Assembly (NCBI GenBank): GCA_028673005.1
Contig: CM054116.1
Span: forward strand, 35,436,854 to 35,500,853
From: Tanypteryx hageni
Lineage: Eukaryota > Arthropoda > Insecta > Odonata > Petaluridae
DNA length: 64,000 nt
Reading direction: 5' to 3'
This document shows, in pieces, positions 1 through 12,887 of this stretch. The translations under genes and the position numbers were made by a program. The stretch's first letter is position 1. The number at the start of each line of letters is the position of its first letter. Below the pieces are notes generated by a model. The model saw nothing but the letters and a program-made list of their open reading frames with translations. It did no database searches and was not told the DNA's origin.

Positions 1-39
1 GTCGAAATGTCACTTATGCCTAATAAACGACATGTGAGC

Positions 40-875
40 CAGAGTTGCCAACCGTTCCGTATTATACGGGATTTCCCGCATTTTTACTGTATTTCCCGCG
101 TCCCGTACGAACTATACGGGACGGTGTTTTTCCCGTATTTTAAATTCTACTTTTTTTTAACTAGCGCGTTACATTACCTAAGAATGTATCACAAATTGAT
201 CCTGAATGATATGGATGGAATTATAAGACTCCACGTTATGCTTTCCTATCTGGTTTATTTGCGGGGCACACGCTTCTACACAGGGAAAATTCACATTTAG
301 CGGCCAAACATATTTACACTGAAATTTCAGATTGTAGTCGCTAATAGATAAGATGCTGACGCGCCTTTAAGCACCGCCACCAATACTGAAATTTCCTCCA
401 TAGAATGAGTGTAGATTAGAATAAAAAAGGAGAATATTTCATGGACTCATTGAATTGGATTCTATGATTTAATGAAAGAAGATTATTGTTATGATAGTTT
501 AAATTGCTTTGTATTTACTGACTCAATAGCGCATCTAAAGATGGGATAGATTTGCCCACCTTTCACAATTTTACTGCGAAAGCGTTGATCATATCTCCAT
601 CTAATAATTCTAATGTCGTGATTTTTTGCAGTTTGTTAAAAATGATATAGAACATTCAACTAAAGCAAAATCGGAATAGAAGTACAAGTGATAAATTAAA
701 TATCTGCTTAGTTTTATTGTTTAAAAAATTATATTTATGATATTTTTGCTCGCTCAATTACACAAAAAATTGGAAATAACTAAATAAAATTCTTACAGAA
801 ATAGGTTGTCCCGTATTTCTCTGTTTGAAAGTTGCGAATGTCCCGTATTTCCCTATTTAAAAGTTGGCAACCCTA
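40..875. mobile_element. hAT-like DNA transposon remnant, non-autonomous
   Basis: The ends form terminal inverted repeats: CAGAGTTGCCAAC on the left and GTTGGCAACCCTA on the right. Both ends carry subterminal copies of a 'TCCCGTATTT / TACGGGA' motif (about 55-140 and 808-860). The flanks resemble an imperfect 8-9 bp target-site duplication (CATGTGAGC versus CGTGTGACT). The interior is AT-rich and has no transposase. Ends reading YAGRGTTGCCAAC are typical of hAT-group elements. The superfamily call rests on ends and duplication length only. Confidence 0.6.
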
Positions 876-984
876 CGTGTGACTATTATTTCTGACATTT
901 CTATTCACCACAATTTATGCTTACGATGTTAAGGCAATATAATTGCTAGTACCGTCGCGAGAGAGGGCGGGACACCAACTAGTG

Positions 985-1308
985 CAGAGGTGGGCAATCT
1001 TTTAACCTGGCGGTCCGCATTAACAGTTGCAGCTTCTTATGCGGGCCGCATTATCAGATGAAAATGCTTCGGCGGGCCACGTTAAGGTTCACATCGGAAG
1101 TTATTTGTGAAAGCGTAAGGTATCCTGCTAGTGAAAATCAATAATAAATAATATGTTATTCATTCATGTTATAACATCATCGGAAAAGGTTTTCTGGCCA
1201 TAATTTTAAGCTACAAGTATGAAATTATTTGGATTTATATTACGTTTCGCTTTCATAATGACATCGCGGGCCACATGTGGCCTGAGGGTCGTAGTTTGCC
1301 CACCCCTG
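985..1308. mobile_element. hAT MITE (324 bp) with perfect 8-bp target-site duplication
   Basis: The element begins CAGAGGTGGGCAA and ends TTTGCCCACCCCTG, a clear terminal inverted repeat. It is flanked on both sides by the identical 8-mer AACTAGTG (977-984 and 1309-1316). Both ends also carry subterminal GCGGGCC motifs. The TIR start, 8-bp duplication and GGCCCGC-like subterminal sequence are classic for hAT elements. No coding capacity remains. Confidence 0.92.
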
Positions 1309-1316
1309 AACTAGTG

Positions 1317-2204
1317 AGTCGCGAGACTACATTTCGTCATAAGTATTTGGAAAAATGTCGTTCTTGAATTATAATTTGTGTATATATGACAATAAATGTA
1401 ATATATCTCTTATTTACATATAATTAAATAATTTTGTTTGTATCTGTTAAAGTTTGAACGGTCTTCTTAGGTTTTACCCTTGGCACTAGACTTCCTTGCT
1501 ACGATCCTGATTATAACATGAGTCAAAATGCTTTAAATTTAAACATACAGGAATTTTTTAAACTTTTATCTAGTTGTCCTCACCAATGATTCATAATTTC
1601 TTCTTTATTCATGGGCTTTAAGTAACTTACGGGTTTTTCTGAGAATGAAAAACCCTGCTTGATTCCTAACTCTGCTACCTTGTATGATAATCTGCTAATA
1701 CTATTAACTCAAATTTCTTGTTATTATTTTTTGTTCAAAATCAGAAAACCATCTTTATTTTCTTAGTAAAACACAAGAACTGTTAAAATAATTCATCGAA
1801 AAGTTTGTAAATGAAACTGTTTTTAAAGTCTTTGTAAAAAGCTAATTTCTTGAATGCTAATAACAACTGACATTCTTACTACCTTTTCGCCTTTTTAATG
1901 GCATTTTTACTATTATTTTAAATATTCTACTACTTCTTGGATTGCATATTTCTGTTTTTTATTTAAGTAAAAACGTCTTAGCTTCAAAACCATAAATAAC
2001 TGTGGGGAAAACATCTCTTCCAGAATCAAATCATCTCCTGCCACTTCACCTTCGAGCTCCCTTAAAAAAAAATATTACAATTCTAAAAAAAGAAACCGGG
2101 AAAGATAAACAGGCAAAAGATAAGTCTTTTTTGAAAACTTTTCCGGGTTCATATTTTCAGACGCCGAAAGGATTGACTTTTTAAAAAGCAAACCTTCAGA
2201 ATTA
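1317..2204. other. AT-rich non-coding interval
   Basis: I see no gene, RNA or recognisable element here. ORFs are short and without domain-like content. Confidence 0.6.
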
Positions 2205-4350
2205 TGAGTGCGGGGGGGGGGGGAGGAAGCGATGGAGGAGACAAAAGCCATATAAAAATGAAAAATCTCTCTATTCGATCTGGGCCAATCATTCGCTTGA
2301 TTATTCAGCCAACGCGAAAAATATAATCAGCGGGAGAGGAAATTCGGCTTTATATAAAATCTAAAAAAGGACGAATTCGAGTGTTCGATTTAAAAAATAA
2401 GTCATTTCCCCAATTTAATATTAAATTTTCCAAAAAACATGTATTTGAAAAAGCATTGTTGGGTTCAAAATACATATACGGATTCATATACGTATATTTG
2501 CATGCGTGATTTTCAGAGCTAGTGAGGGGCGATATGCAATCTCATGACCCCCTTTCTTTTTTCCATACACTCAGTTTCCATCGGAAACGCTCGCACAGAG
2601 CGAGGGTTTTCGAAAAGGAAGAAATTTCATTTTAATTTCGCCATTTTTTTGGGGAGCTCCACGCTCCAGCGGCACCCCCGCCCATCACACTACTTTTTAC
2701 TCCCTTTCTCCGCCCTCACCTCCCAAGCCTCCGCATGTAAAATCCCCTCACTGCGTTCTCTTTCTCCTCTCCCTGACACCCCCATTCGCTCCCTCCCTCC
2801 CTTATGTAGCCCACAGGCTTTTTTACTCGGCCTTCTTTCGCAAGGTAGCAGAGTGGCGCTGACCAACCACATCCCAGCTCCCTCTCCCCCAAACCTCCAT
2901 CCGGATCCTGCCTCTCATTTCTCTCTCTCCCTCTCTCTCTCTCCCTCTCTGTCTCTCTTTCTCTCTCTATCCCTCTCTCTATCCCTCTCTCTATCCGTCT
3001 CTCTATCCCTCTCTCTATCCCTCTCTATCCCTCTCTCTATACCTATCTCTCTTCCTCTCTCTCTCTTCCTCTCTCTCTCTTCCTCTCTCTCTCCCTCTAA
3101 CTCTCACTCTCTCCCTCTCTGTATCCCTCTATATCTCCCTCTCTCTCCCTCTATCTCTCTCTATCCCTCTCTCTCTACCCCTCACTCTCTCTCTCCTCCC
3201 TCCCTTCCTCTCTCTCCATCTCTCTCTCTCCATCTCTCTCCCCCTCTCTCTCCTCCCCCTCTCTCTTCCTCTCTCTCTCCCTCTCTCTCTCTTTCTCCCT
3301 TCCTTTATTTATCCTTCTCGTGTTTTCCTCTTTTCCACGGTGTTTCCCTCTCAATCTTTCTGCGGTTTTCCTTCCCTTTCACATTCTCTCGACCTCTAGC
3401 TTTCCAATCCTCACTTCTATCTCCTCTTTCAACTCTTTCCTGCTCTCATTCACCTTTCATCCCTCTTATCTGTCTCTTTCACCTTCTCTCTAATTCTCCC
3501 TCCCTATCTCTCTCTCTCTCTCTCCTCCATCTCTCCATCCATACTCTGGAGCACCCTTCGGTCGATGAATGCCTCGAGCACTCGGTCCGTGATATATGCG
3601 CGGTTGTACATGTGTAGATGCGTGTGTTTATATTGTGCGTACGAGTGAGCGCACGTGTGTTTTTGCGCACGCGGAATCAATGATATGATGTTCTTCGTGC
3701 CCTGACAGATGGGGCCAAATAACAATAGCGTGGAAGGCGTCCCTCCTTCCCCTATGAGTGATGAGGGAGGTCGTCTCTGTCTCCGCGCGTCGTTTCCAGA
3801 GAGAGAGGGAGAGATCGCGTTTCGGACGAGACGTCGCTGAGCGACGAGCTCTCCACGGGTCACCGAAACCATCCTTTGTTGTACCCGAAAGGATAAGGCT
3901 CCAAATCCTCCGATCCCGAGTACCAAGAGAGCGAAAAAAAGAGAGAGGAAGACGAGAGGGTGATTGAAGTGGGGATGGGAAAAGACGCGGATGGTTGGAA
4001 ATAATAACCATGGGGATAAAAGGAGGAGAAGAGGAGGAAGTGGTTTGACACCTTTGCAAGGCATAATCCTGATCGAGTGGATGGTTTGGCACGAGAGCTT
4101 CCTCCTGATGGCGGTTGCCATGATGGCGATGATGGTGGCGGCGGATCTGGCGGTCGATGTCGAATTATTTTTTATAATGCCCCACGAAACGCCCTCAGAA
4201 GAGGCGGCCGGTTATTTTTTATATTTTTAATAGCATCATTCGTAGAGGGAAAGGTCCCTCCTTTTTACGGTATAAATTCTCTCGCCGAAAGTGAAGCTGG
4301 CGGCATTTTGTCGGGACGATTCGAGAGTATTATCTTTGAATAGGAAATTA
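2205..4350. other. CpG- and pyrimidine-rich non-coding island
   Basis: Starts near a poly-G run (about 2212-2222) and is compositionally distinct from its AT-rich flanks, with retained CpG. It contains the long CT tract listed separately. The long open frames here (2544-3617 + strand and 3504-4121 - strand) are low-complexity products of CT/GA repeats and look non-coding. Confidence 0.5.
2919..3304. repeat. (CT)n-rich pyrimidine tract
   Basis: About 385 bp of CTCTCTC interspersed with CCCTCTCTAT-type variants, almost all pyrimidine on the + strand. A second short CT run lies at about 3498-3532. Confidence 0.9.
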
Positions 4351-4639
4351 TTTTTGTTCCCGGTTATCAGAAGTCCTCGGATCCTACCTTCAGATTTTTT
4401 TGGGTCGTGCGTTATAGAATAATACTGGATAAGTTTTCCATAAATATTTATTTTGGAGGGGTTGCGCCATTCTCAATTCACATTTTTAATCTCAAGTTTA
4501 GGCATTAGATAGATGAGAGAAATGTCTCATAATTTAGTATGCTTCTAAAAATACTCCAAACCCTAAACACTTAAAAATGAAATTTACTCTTGAAAAACTG
4601 TAGATTTTTATAATGGAAGATTACAAAAATTGGTAACTG

Positions 4640-4765
4640 TCATAATCAGTTGAACTGTCGATTCAAGTTCGCCCCTGAAGATGCACACTTAGTGGGCGAA
4701 ATGCATCGGGTTTTAATAAATTTTATGGCTGAAGGAGTTTTCTCACCGATAAAAATCGAGCCATA
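4640..4765 (+). mobile_element. Penelope-like element relic with hammerhead core
   Basis: Contains a hammerhead-like core (4671-4711) followed by TTTTAATAAATTTTATGGCTG. The core closely matches the better-preserved copies near 14.8-14.9 kb (CCCCTGARGATGC, stem, GTGGGCGAAATGCAT). No inverted arm is evident at this locus, so it is probably a truncated single arm. Attribution to Penelope-like elements follows the known association of hammerheads with that group; no reverse transcriptase is present. Confidence 0.45.
4671..4711 (+). ncRNA. hammerhead ribozyme-like motif
   Basis: Stem I is GCCC (4671-4674) with GGGT (4708-4711). The core CTGAAGA occupies 4675-4681, followed by one unpaired T. Stem II is GCACAC/GTGGGC with loop TTA and one mismatch. 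GAAA is at 4698-4701. Stem III is the palindrome ATGCAT (4701-4706), and the cleavage-site nucleotide H17 would be C4707 (AUC triplet). All invariant core positions are present. The self-complementary stem III implies a dimeric active form. Confidence 0.65.
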
Positions 4766-4769
4766 AGTT

Positions 4770-5878
4770 AACCATGCCACCAGTTGATAGTTGATCTATG
4801 AATCCACTCCAAAGAATGGGAAATGTAATTGTAATGACCAAGAATATTTTCAACACTGTTGTTGAGTTAAAATCTGCCGGTAAAGTTCTCATTATACCAC
4901 TTGAATTTATTCTACTTGGAATTTGCTATATAAATAGCATAATTTAATACAAAGATTTTTTAAATGTACTTGCTTTTCCCGTTTAAATCACGTGAGCTCA
5001 GCTTAAAATGTTATATTATCTCATCACATTTATAAGATGATAATAGTATGCTAATTTAGTTTTGAGTGACATTTTCAGATGGTCGCTTCAGTTTTAATAA
5101 TTATTGTCCATTAAACGAATTTTGATCCATTTCAATAACATTTAGTCACATATTATTTTTCATTTGTTGCTAACCAGCCGCCAGTCGTAAACAAATCCAT
5201 TTTACTATTCATATTAATCGCTATAAGTCAATAATTTCATTATATTCTCTAAATATTTTCCTTTCAACAAATCACGTGTCACCTCTCACGAACATATCAT
5301 TTATTAAAAATATTTCTCTTTTCTCCTTAGAAATGTTTATCGAAAAATTTTTCATTCCGAACGAGGCTTTCATTAATCATTTTGAATGAATTACTATCGT
5401 TATATTTCCCCGCAGTATTGATCGGAGGAATAACTATGTCCACACAAATAAAATCACGGTTTCAATTCCCGTGGAAGGCCAAACCATTTGCTTTCGTCGC
5501 GTTAAATTTGTAGAGCTCCATTTTAAACTACTCGAGAGTCATATTTCTGTACCTCTCGCTTATGGTCCAAAGAAATAGATCAAAAGTGCTCGCGCCGATT
5601 TCTACCGGGCTCTGTTTCGTTTAAAGCTGCACTTCTGATTCGAGTTGCGCCAGAAATGAAGTTATTCCTCCGTTTCGAGCGCTGACGTTACGCGAAAGAG
5701 TTGGGGGCAAGTGAGAGATGGGTGCAGGGGTGGGTCGGATGCAGGCAAGGGTAGAGAACTAGAGAGGGCGCGGGAGGCAGATGAGACTCACGGGTGAAGA
5801 TGGTAGGAATTGATAGGTGGCGCGTGTATAAGCCTACCCTACTGAGATATAGAATGGGAATAAAAGGACCTAAGTAGG
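4770..5878. other. non-coding interval
   Basis: AT-rich to about 5400 and more balanced afterwards. No gene or recognisable element is seen. Confidence 0.5.
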
Positions 5879-6264
5879 GATACGATATCGAAACGAAAGT
5901 ATCGATACCGTAATCATATGATGTATCGAATGAAAAGTATCGATACCACAAAAGTATCGGGCAGGAAGTACCGATGTCACTAGAAAATCGAAAGAAAAGA
6001 ATCGAGTACAAAAGTACTTGGTATCGAAAGGAAATTACCGATGTGAGTAAAGTATCGATACTTTTTTCGTGTCTAAGGATACGAAATCGAAACGAAAGTA
6101 TCGATACCTTACTCATATGTTATGTCGAATGAAAAGTATCGATACCACAAAAGTATCGGACCGATATCACTAGAAAATCGAAAGAAAAGAATCGAGTACA
6201 AAAGTACTTGGTATCGAAAGGAAATTACCGATATGAGCAAAGTATCGATACTTTTTTCGTATCC
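5879..6264. repeat. tandem dimer of a ~190-200 bp unit rich in TATCGATA
   Basis: Unit 1 (5879-6077) and unit 2 (6078-6264) are near-identical; unit 2 lacks roughly 10 bases around GGGCAGGAAGTA. Each unit carries three TATCGATA palindromes (5900, 5938, 6053; 6099, 6137, 6243) plus further ATCGA half-motifs. TATCGATA matches the Drosophila DREF site and contains the CGATA core bound by BEAF-32. Whether it works that way here is inference. A minus-strand open frame (5688-6116) crosses the repeat and is probably spurious. Confidence 0.85.
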
Positions 6265-9200
6265 ATAGACTTAAGAGTTCCTTCCTCAAAGGATTGGGAG
6301 ATCCTTCCTCCCCTCGCAACCTGTACTTCCCTCCACGCATCAGCCTACGCGCTATTTTCGAGCTAGAGAGAGAGAGAGATTATTCACGGGTTGATACAAC
6401 AGAACCCACGGAAACGTTTCGAATCCTAGAACTCTGCGTAAAAGACAACCTACCTTCCAATCTCTCTCTCTCTCTATTCACCTCTCCTCTCAATATCGCT
6501 CCGAATAAAGACAGAACTTTGCTTTTTCGCTCCAACCTTCCCTCACGACGCAATTCGCCTCTCGAGTGCCCTTAACCGGCGGCGTTTTGACGATGGTGGT
6601 GCTTCAAACAGTTTCGGCCTTATTGTGATATTTTTTTCCAAAACTTCCGTCAAACTTATATATTTTTGTATTCGGCTATTAAATGAAATTGAACGAAAAA
6701 ATAAACAGAATATTCTGGAAAGTATTCCAAAAGACCTGGCTTAAAATAAAAATAAATTATTTTCCCGCAATTTTTAGATTATATCTCTTTCGCGTTACGA
6801 AGAAAATTTTGGTCGGTCCTCGTGATCCCCACCCTCACGAATTTATAGGTATGATTATAAATTTATGATAAATGAATTACTCTCTCACTCGTCATGTGGC
6901 ACGAGAAACGAATTAAAATTCGGGTCTTCATTTCTTTGTATAGTGTTGTGGAAATATTTGAAATTTATTGCAATGTTAATCCAATCGACCGTCGAAAATG
7001 TTATGTCGATATATGATCTATATTTATGAAATTATATTATATGTAAATAACTGAATGTAGTAACACAGCGTACGTCGTCGCCGCTTGTCGAAGTTGTCAC
7101 CTTTATGTCATTTTATAGCCAGTTATATCTGCATGAAGTTTACTTTGGATATCGGTCCCTCTCTGAAAGAGATGCTTTATTTCAAACGTTACACTTTCTA
7201 ATAGGGGAAATTATTATCATCATCAGAACCGCTTTATGTATGTCTAATGTGCATTTAACCAGATGTTTACTTACATTAATTATCGTTAAAATATTTCCAT
7301 TGAAGATTTTAATAATAACTTCTCAATAAACAATAAATGGTAAAATTTATATCAATCTGTTTTTCATTTATGGCGGAAGTTATGAATCTTTTTATGTTTT
7401 CCTCCATAACTCGTATGGTTTCTAAGGTAAAATGTTTATTTATTAGCATTTGTAAACACGACTTCTTTTAAAAATCCAGAGATTCTTTTATACCTCACGA
7501 CATTCCCTTAATGCATTCACTTGTAAAATGAATCCTAAAAGCCTTTCAATTCCTCTTTAAAAAAAACTCCGAGATTCATTCACAAGAGCCCTTTCAAGTG
7601 AAACTCATTTCCCTCGTTCAAAACCGCACGTAACCACATCTCCGTCAGAGACCGCTTACTTCATGTTTAAGTCACACAATTCGATTCTATTTTTTTCTAT
7701 TCATTTGGAAGGAGTTAGCGGGAACATTTTCCGGAAAGTGGCAACCTTTTTTCCAAAGGGACATTTTGCGGATGTCACACACGCACTTCGGCAGGAAATC
7801 AAGCCTCCCAGTCATTAATCTTTCATCTCGCTCCAATTTTAAGGACATCTCTCTTCGCGAAGGAAAAACATAAATCTTAAACTAGACCTCTTGGGGACAT
7901 AATGCCCCCGGGACCACTTTGTAATGTATGCACATATAACTTTCCCACTCACCTCGCTCTATCTCTCCCCAAACCATTTTCTCTCCTTCCTTGCGAAAGA
8001 GCACATATGGTAAGCGAAGAATTACGCATGCAGGCGGCAGGGGGTTGGGTGATGACTCGAAAAAAAAACCGACATGAGAGTTTTTTTTGCTCGTCCGAAT
8101 GCTGTGTATTAACAGGAATGGAGGGGCGGGGGAGACACATGTGTCTCGTGTCCACCTTGGGAAGAGGAAACAGGAACCAGGAACCGCCACGCCCTTACCC
8201 AAGGACGATCGGTGGGATACGTAATGGTCGGCTTACATAAGTCGGTTACAAACGAGAAGAGTCACCCCCGTAGTGACTACACGCGGTGTCAACCTCCTGG
8301 TGGAAAAAAACACGAACGCCCGTCGAGCCAGGAATTAGCCCGTTCTAAAAGGCATCACGCGGGTAACCAGCCACGAGAAGGTGTAACTGAAAGGGACTAT
8401 CAAGTATTTCTTAACGAAGGAATTAAAAGCATGCGAAATAATCAGCATGATAAAGATGGACACGCTTTCGCGTATCCATGCGAACGCTAGTGATGGAAGA
8501 GGAAGCCGATTTTTTTTCCCTAGACGGAACGAGGAGGAGGAGAAGAGGGCGAGTGAAAATAGGAGTGAGAGGGAAAGAGGGAGTGGGGGCGAGGGAAAGG
8601 AGGAGACAGAGGGAGTTTTGGCAGGCAACGGGCAAGGTGGCCGTGTGAAGGTCACAAAGGCTACCTTTCTCTCCTGTTTTTTTCTCTCTCTCTCGATCTT
8701 AAAAATTCCCGTAGAAAAATTTTCCCCGAGAGCGGAGAGAAGATATTTTCGGAACAGGTTCTGTCGCAGGACGTATTCCGAAGGGATCTAAACCTCCTCT
8801 CTATTACTAGGTTAATGCAATTTACGTCGAAGTGCCTATTGCTAGAGAGAGAGAGAGAGGCCGCAGCTCACGAAAGAACGGAGAGAATGAAATGAATAAA
8901 AGTCAGTGGGAAGAAATAGGGAGACGCCTTCCCTTCCATGACACTCTTCTAATTTTCTCCCGCCCCCTGCATCTGTGCCTCTCCCCCTCCTCCACCCACC
9001 CCCTTCTTAAAAAAATCTCCCGGACTGTGCGTAAAAAGGGTACCGAGAATTTCAGGCCTTAAGGGAGTTTTATATCCCCTCATGATGTGCCCGCCAACCC
9101 TCCAGTTTTCTCCATCTCCATCGCTTCCTCGCCTCTCCCACTCCATTTCTCGCCCTCATCACCTCCAGGGAGGGCGTGTAGCGGGCATTATTACCATGTC

Positions 9201-9361
9201 GGGCGATGGTGCTGTCCCCTTTCCGCCTCCAGTCTCCGAAAAATAAAATATACTTATCCCTCGACAACATGCCGCGCGGCAACAATGCCGCTACTTCACA
9301 CGATATATTTTTTAAAGGCAGTCGGTCACGTGGTCTCATCCCCCTTCTTATTCCTCTTCCG

Positions 9362-9395
<34 letters not shown>

Positions 9396-9990
9396 TCAAT
9401 TCGGTCGTCAAGAGTAGGGACCTTGAGAATCTCCCAAGTCCTGTCCAGCCTCTCTCTCTCTCTCTTTTTCTATTCCTCTGCTCTGTTCCGTTTATTTTAT
9501 CTCGGTTGGCCTTCCCGACACACTAGGAAGTTGTCGCCGACGCAGCCGTGATACATTTTTACTCAAGGGGAACACATCCGTAAAAGTCGTGCATCTTTCC
9601 CACCTGCTCGTCGGACCGAGGATCGGTAGACTCGGAATCTTATGCATGTATTTTTTCAAAGATATCCACAGCGGAGATGGCGTGAACAATGACATTGACC
9701 AGTACGTGAGCTTGCCATAAGGCGGAACTCGATCCGTTGGTCGTGATGAAAATAATCCGGCAGCGATGAATAAAGGACGCAATCTTCCGAGCGGGCCGTT
9801 AATCGAAAGATAATTTCGAATTTCTTTGGAAAAATATACCTTTTGGCGGAGTTACTCGCAACGAGAAAGTACGAAATTAAAGGCGGTTTCGTTAAACAGT
9901 CCTCGCTCGATTTCGATCCGAGCGCGAAGGGAACGTCGGGAAATTATGAGGGTAATTTTGGGAGGAGAAGACCATTAAAAAGTTTCAATT
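6265..9990. other. non-coding interval with scattered CT/GA simple repeats
   Basis: Mixed AT-rich (6600-7900) and CpG/pyrimidine-rich (7900-9550) sequence. Short CT or GA runs occur near 6367-6380, 6463-6475, 8678-8694, 8844-8857, 9361-9389 and 9452-9466. Overlapping open frames on both strands at 7.9-9.8 kb are low-complexity and lack splice-supported extensions. No gene can be supported. Confidence 0.5.
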
Positions 9991-12887
9991 AAGACTCGGA
10001 TGGTTCAAGGTCTGCTTGCCGACTCATTTGTTCGTTGGCATTGGAGACAGATGTATAAGGCGTTGGAGCGCAAAAAACGGAGCGACAAGCCGCGGCGTTA
10101 ATTTTATAAAGTTCCCTCTCCTCTTTCGAAGAGGCCTTCGCAGGTTACATTTTCAATTATGCGCACGATCTTCATTACCATTGCCTCATTGGTGTTATCA
10201 GATAATCCTTGTTATTCGCGAGACACGTGGTATATTCGGTAGGAATTGACGAGATAATCTCTCCTGGAATTCGTCGTGTCAGCTGTCCAAAGCCATTCAA
10301 TCGTTTGGCCGCTCCAATCGGAGGGACAATGGATAGCCTTTTCATCCGGGGGAGTTAATCTGACGATTTCAATCAGGTGGGTCTGGTGACCCTAAATCAT
10401 ATGAATAACGATCAATTCTTCGGAAAGCACGTGCGCAGAGAACTTAAATAGCATAGATTGGTTAACTAAACTAAATTTAAAATCGCCAGGCGTTAAAGTA
10501 GAATAAAAATATGCGCCATAAAGCAGTCATCTGAAAAACCACTTAAAACCAGCTTCCACGATAGTGAGGCCCTTCGAAGAAATTTATAACTCTTCTAATA
10601 GCGGGTTGTATTTTTCTCCATCCGCCATCATGACAAATGCTGTGCATATACCACGGAAAGCCATCTTTGCGCCTTATCCGAAACATTAGATAATATCTTC
10701 TCAATAAGTATTTCAAATCTCTCGTATCCTTCTAGTCGATAAGCTTTCACTTTACATATGCCTTTTTTATTTTATACTGCTGAGATTGAAAGTTTAATCT
10801 TAGAAATATTTTAGGTGCTTTATTTTATAAAACGACGCGTAATACGAAACAATCATCTTAATTTTATCGGATATATCGAGTCACTTAAGGATTTTCAGTG
10901 GCTATTTATATAGATTACCTAATCTTGGCGTCGAAGTATGGCATGACGTACTTCTTTGCTCACGGTTGGCTGAGCATATTTTAAGTCTGAATAAATCGAA
11001 ACTCAGTTGATTCAGAATAAAATTTTGTGCCAAAAGTTTACGCAACATCACCAGGAGTTTATAAATAGAATTTCCAGAAATCCATAGTGCATGTTCAGTT
11101 TTTCTTCATTTTCTTTAAAAAAATTCTTATAAATAGGAGACATTCATTCGTAAATATAAACGTGAGGGCACTATCATAAGCTTTCTTCAATGACTTTAAT
11201 GTTTATAGTATCTAATGTAATAGAAATTAGTACACTTTTAAAAACAAATCTATTAAATACCTTCAATAAATGTGGCAGTAAATATTTATAATTTAGTTAT
11301 TTATTAAATTTATTTTCTATTAGCACATTAACAGCACTTTACGGCCATTTACAATGAGCGCAACAATGGTAACAAAGATGAACACATATGACCACGCCCT
11401 CGGCAGGATTCGAACCCGTGACACTCAAAAATGCGACTTTTGCTGAGAAGGTAGTATTCCAATACGTAATTTAAAATCATACAACTGACTTTATAATATG
11501 GCTGAAGAGATTGATAGATTTTTAACTTATTTCAAGCGGTGCTTCTTCAATAAAAACACAAATAAATTGCTACCTTTGCAAACTCAAGGAACGATGATAT
11601 AAAAAACAAGTTTTTCAATCGATAATTTCATATGCCCTAAATTTCGAGTAAATTATAAACTTTATCTAAGTTCAACGATTTTATTTCCTTGGTAGAAAAA
11701 AACAGCAAAGTGAGATACGGAAATATTAATTTTATGCTTTGGAGTCGATGGAGAATCACACGCAAGGATCCAATGGGTTAAGTCGCTGTAGTTTACTTTT
11801 TATTGATTTCTTTTACTATTCTATGCGCCGTTTTGGAACATAAAATAACGTACCATAATGAAATGAATTCTATGATTCGAAATCAAAGAATCTGAACTTG
11901 TGGGAAGGCTTTACTCAATACTAGGAAATTTGTGATTCATTGAAGGGTCCCTGTTTTTTAGCTGAAGACATGAATAATTAAGTTACCTTCTTGAAAATGA
12001 AAGTGCATTCGTAGCTGAAGTTACGTTACGAATTTTAAATAGACTAGTGTGAAGCGAATTCCAAATGCAACTCGGATTAATTAACTCCAAAATTAATTAA
12101 CTAAATAAATTCAATGCAGTAAAAACTTATAACCGCGTTGATTTTATGTTAAATTATGATACCTCAGCATAATATCTTTTAAAAGCCATTTATGACTTCG
12201 AAAGTCGCTCTTTCCTAACCTAAACTTCAAGCATTTCACCTTTTCATTTTCTTCCCTAATCATTACCTGGCACTTACATTATATGAAGACATACAGACAC
12301 TAAAAACAAAAATATGAAGTTCCAACATGGCTAAAAGGCACAGCAAAAGAATAAAATTTGTTTGTTTATGGTTAAACAAATTAGATTTGTTCTTTGCTGT
12401 ATCGGAATTACGTCACAAGTGCTCTACTCTAAGATGTCCAACCGCACCTGAATGGAGGGGAGGTTTCCGTCTCTCAGCGGAGGGTTCGATTCGGTCGCAT
12501 TTTTTCACGACGTTCCCAAAGAAATGTCATTTTTATTTCGCCATTCCTCATCCGAAATCCTCCCAGTTCCCAAGAACCGTCCGTGGCTCTGGGACGAAAT
12601 GAAAAAACAAATCGAAAAAAACCTTTTTAACTTTCTCGGAGCTTCCTAAAGGCCTTTCTCAAGCCCGACGCCCCTTTCCTATCCCTTTTTCCCCTTCTCC
12701 TTTCACCGCCCCTCCTCATTCCCTCCTCCTGCACCACCTTCACTTTCTTCCTTCCTTCACGATGACGCCGCACCCCGCTTGGGTATTTCCATTCGTTGGC
12801 CACCCTCAACACCCGCATACCGACGAAGACCCAAACGAAAAACTCTTACTGGATACCTAGGCGGAATTTAAATTGACGGTCATCTTT
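9991..12887. other. AT-rich non-coding interval
   Basis: Nothing coding is recognised. The only notable feature is the tRNA-like remnant at 11.4 kb. Confidence 0.5.
11392..11460 (-). other. tRNA-like T-arm remnant (tRNA pseudogene or SINE fragment)
   Basis: Read on the minus strand, the sequence contains GGGTTCGAATCC, a perfect pol III B-box/T-arm, followed by TGCCGAGGGCGTGG. Upstream I cannot fold a convincing anticodon arm or find an A box, so it is not an intact tRNA gene. Confidence 0.35.

Noticed and set aside
2544..3617. 357-codon open frame
   Set aside because: Translation is mostly Ser-Leu-Ser repeats from a CT tract; no domain, no splice context.
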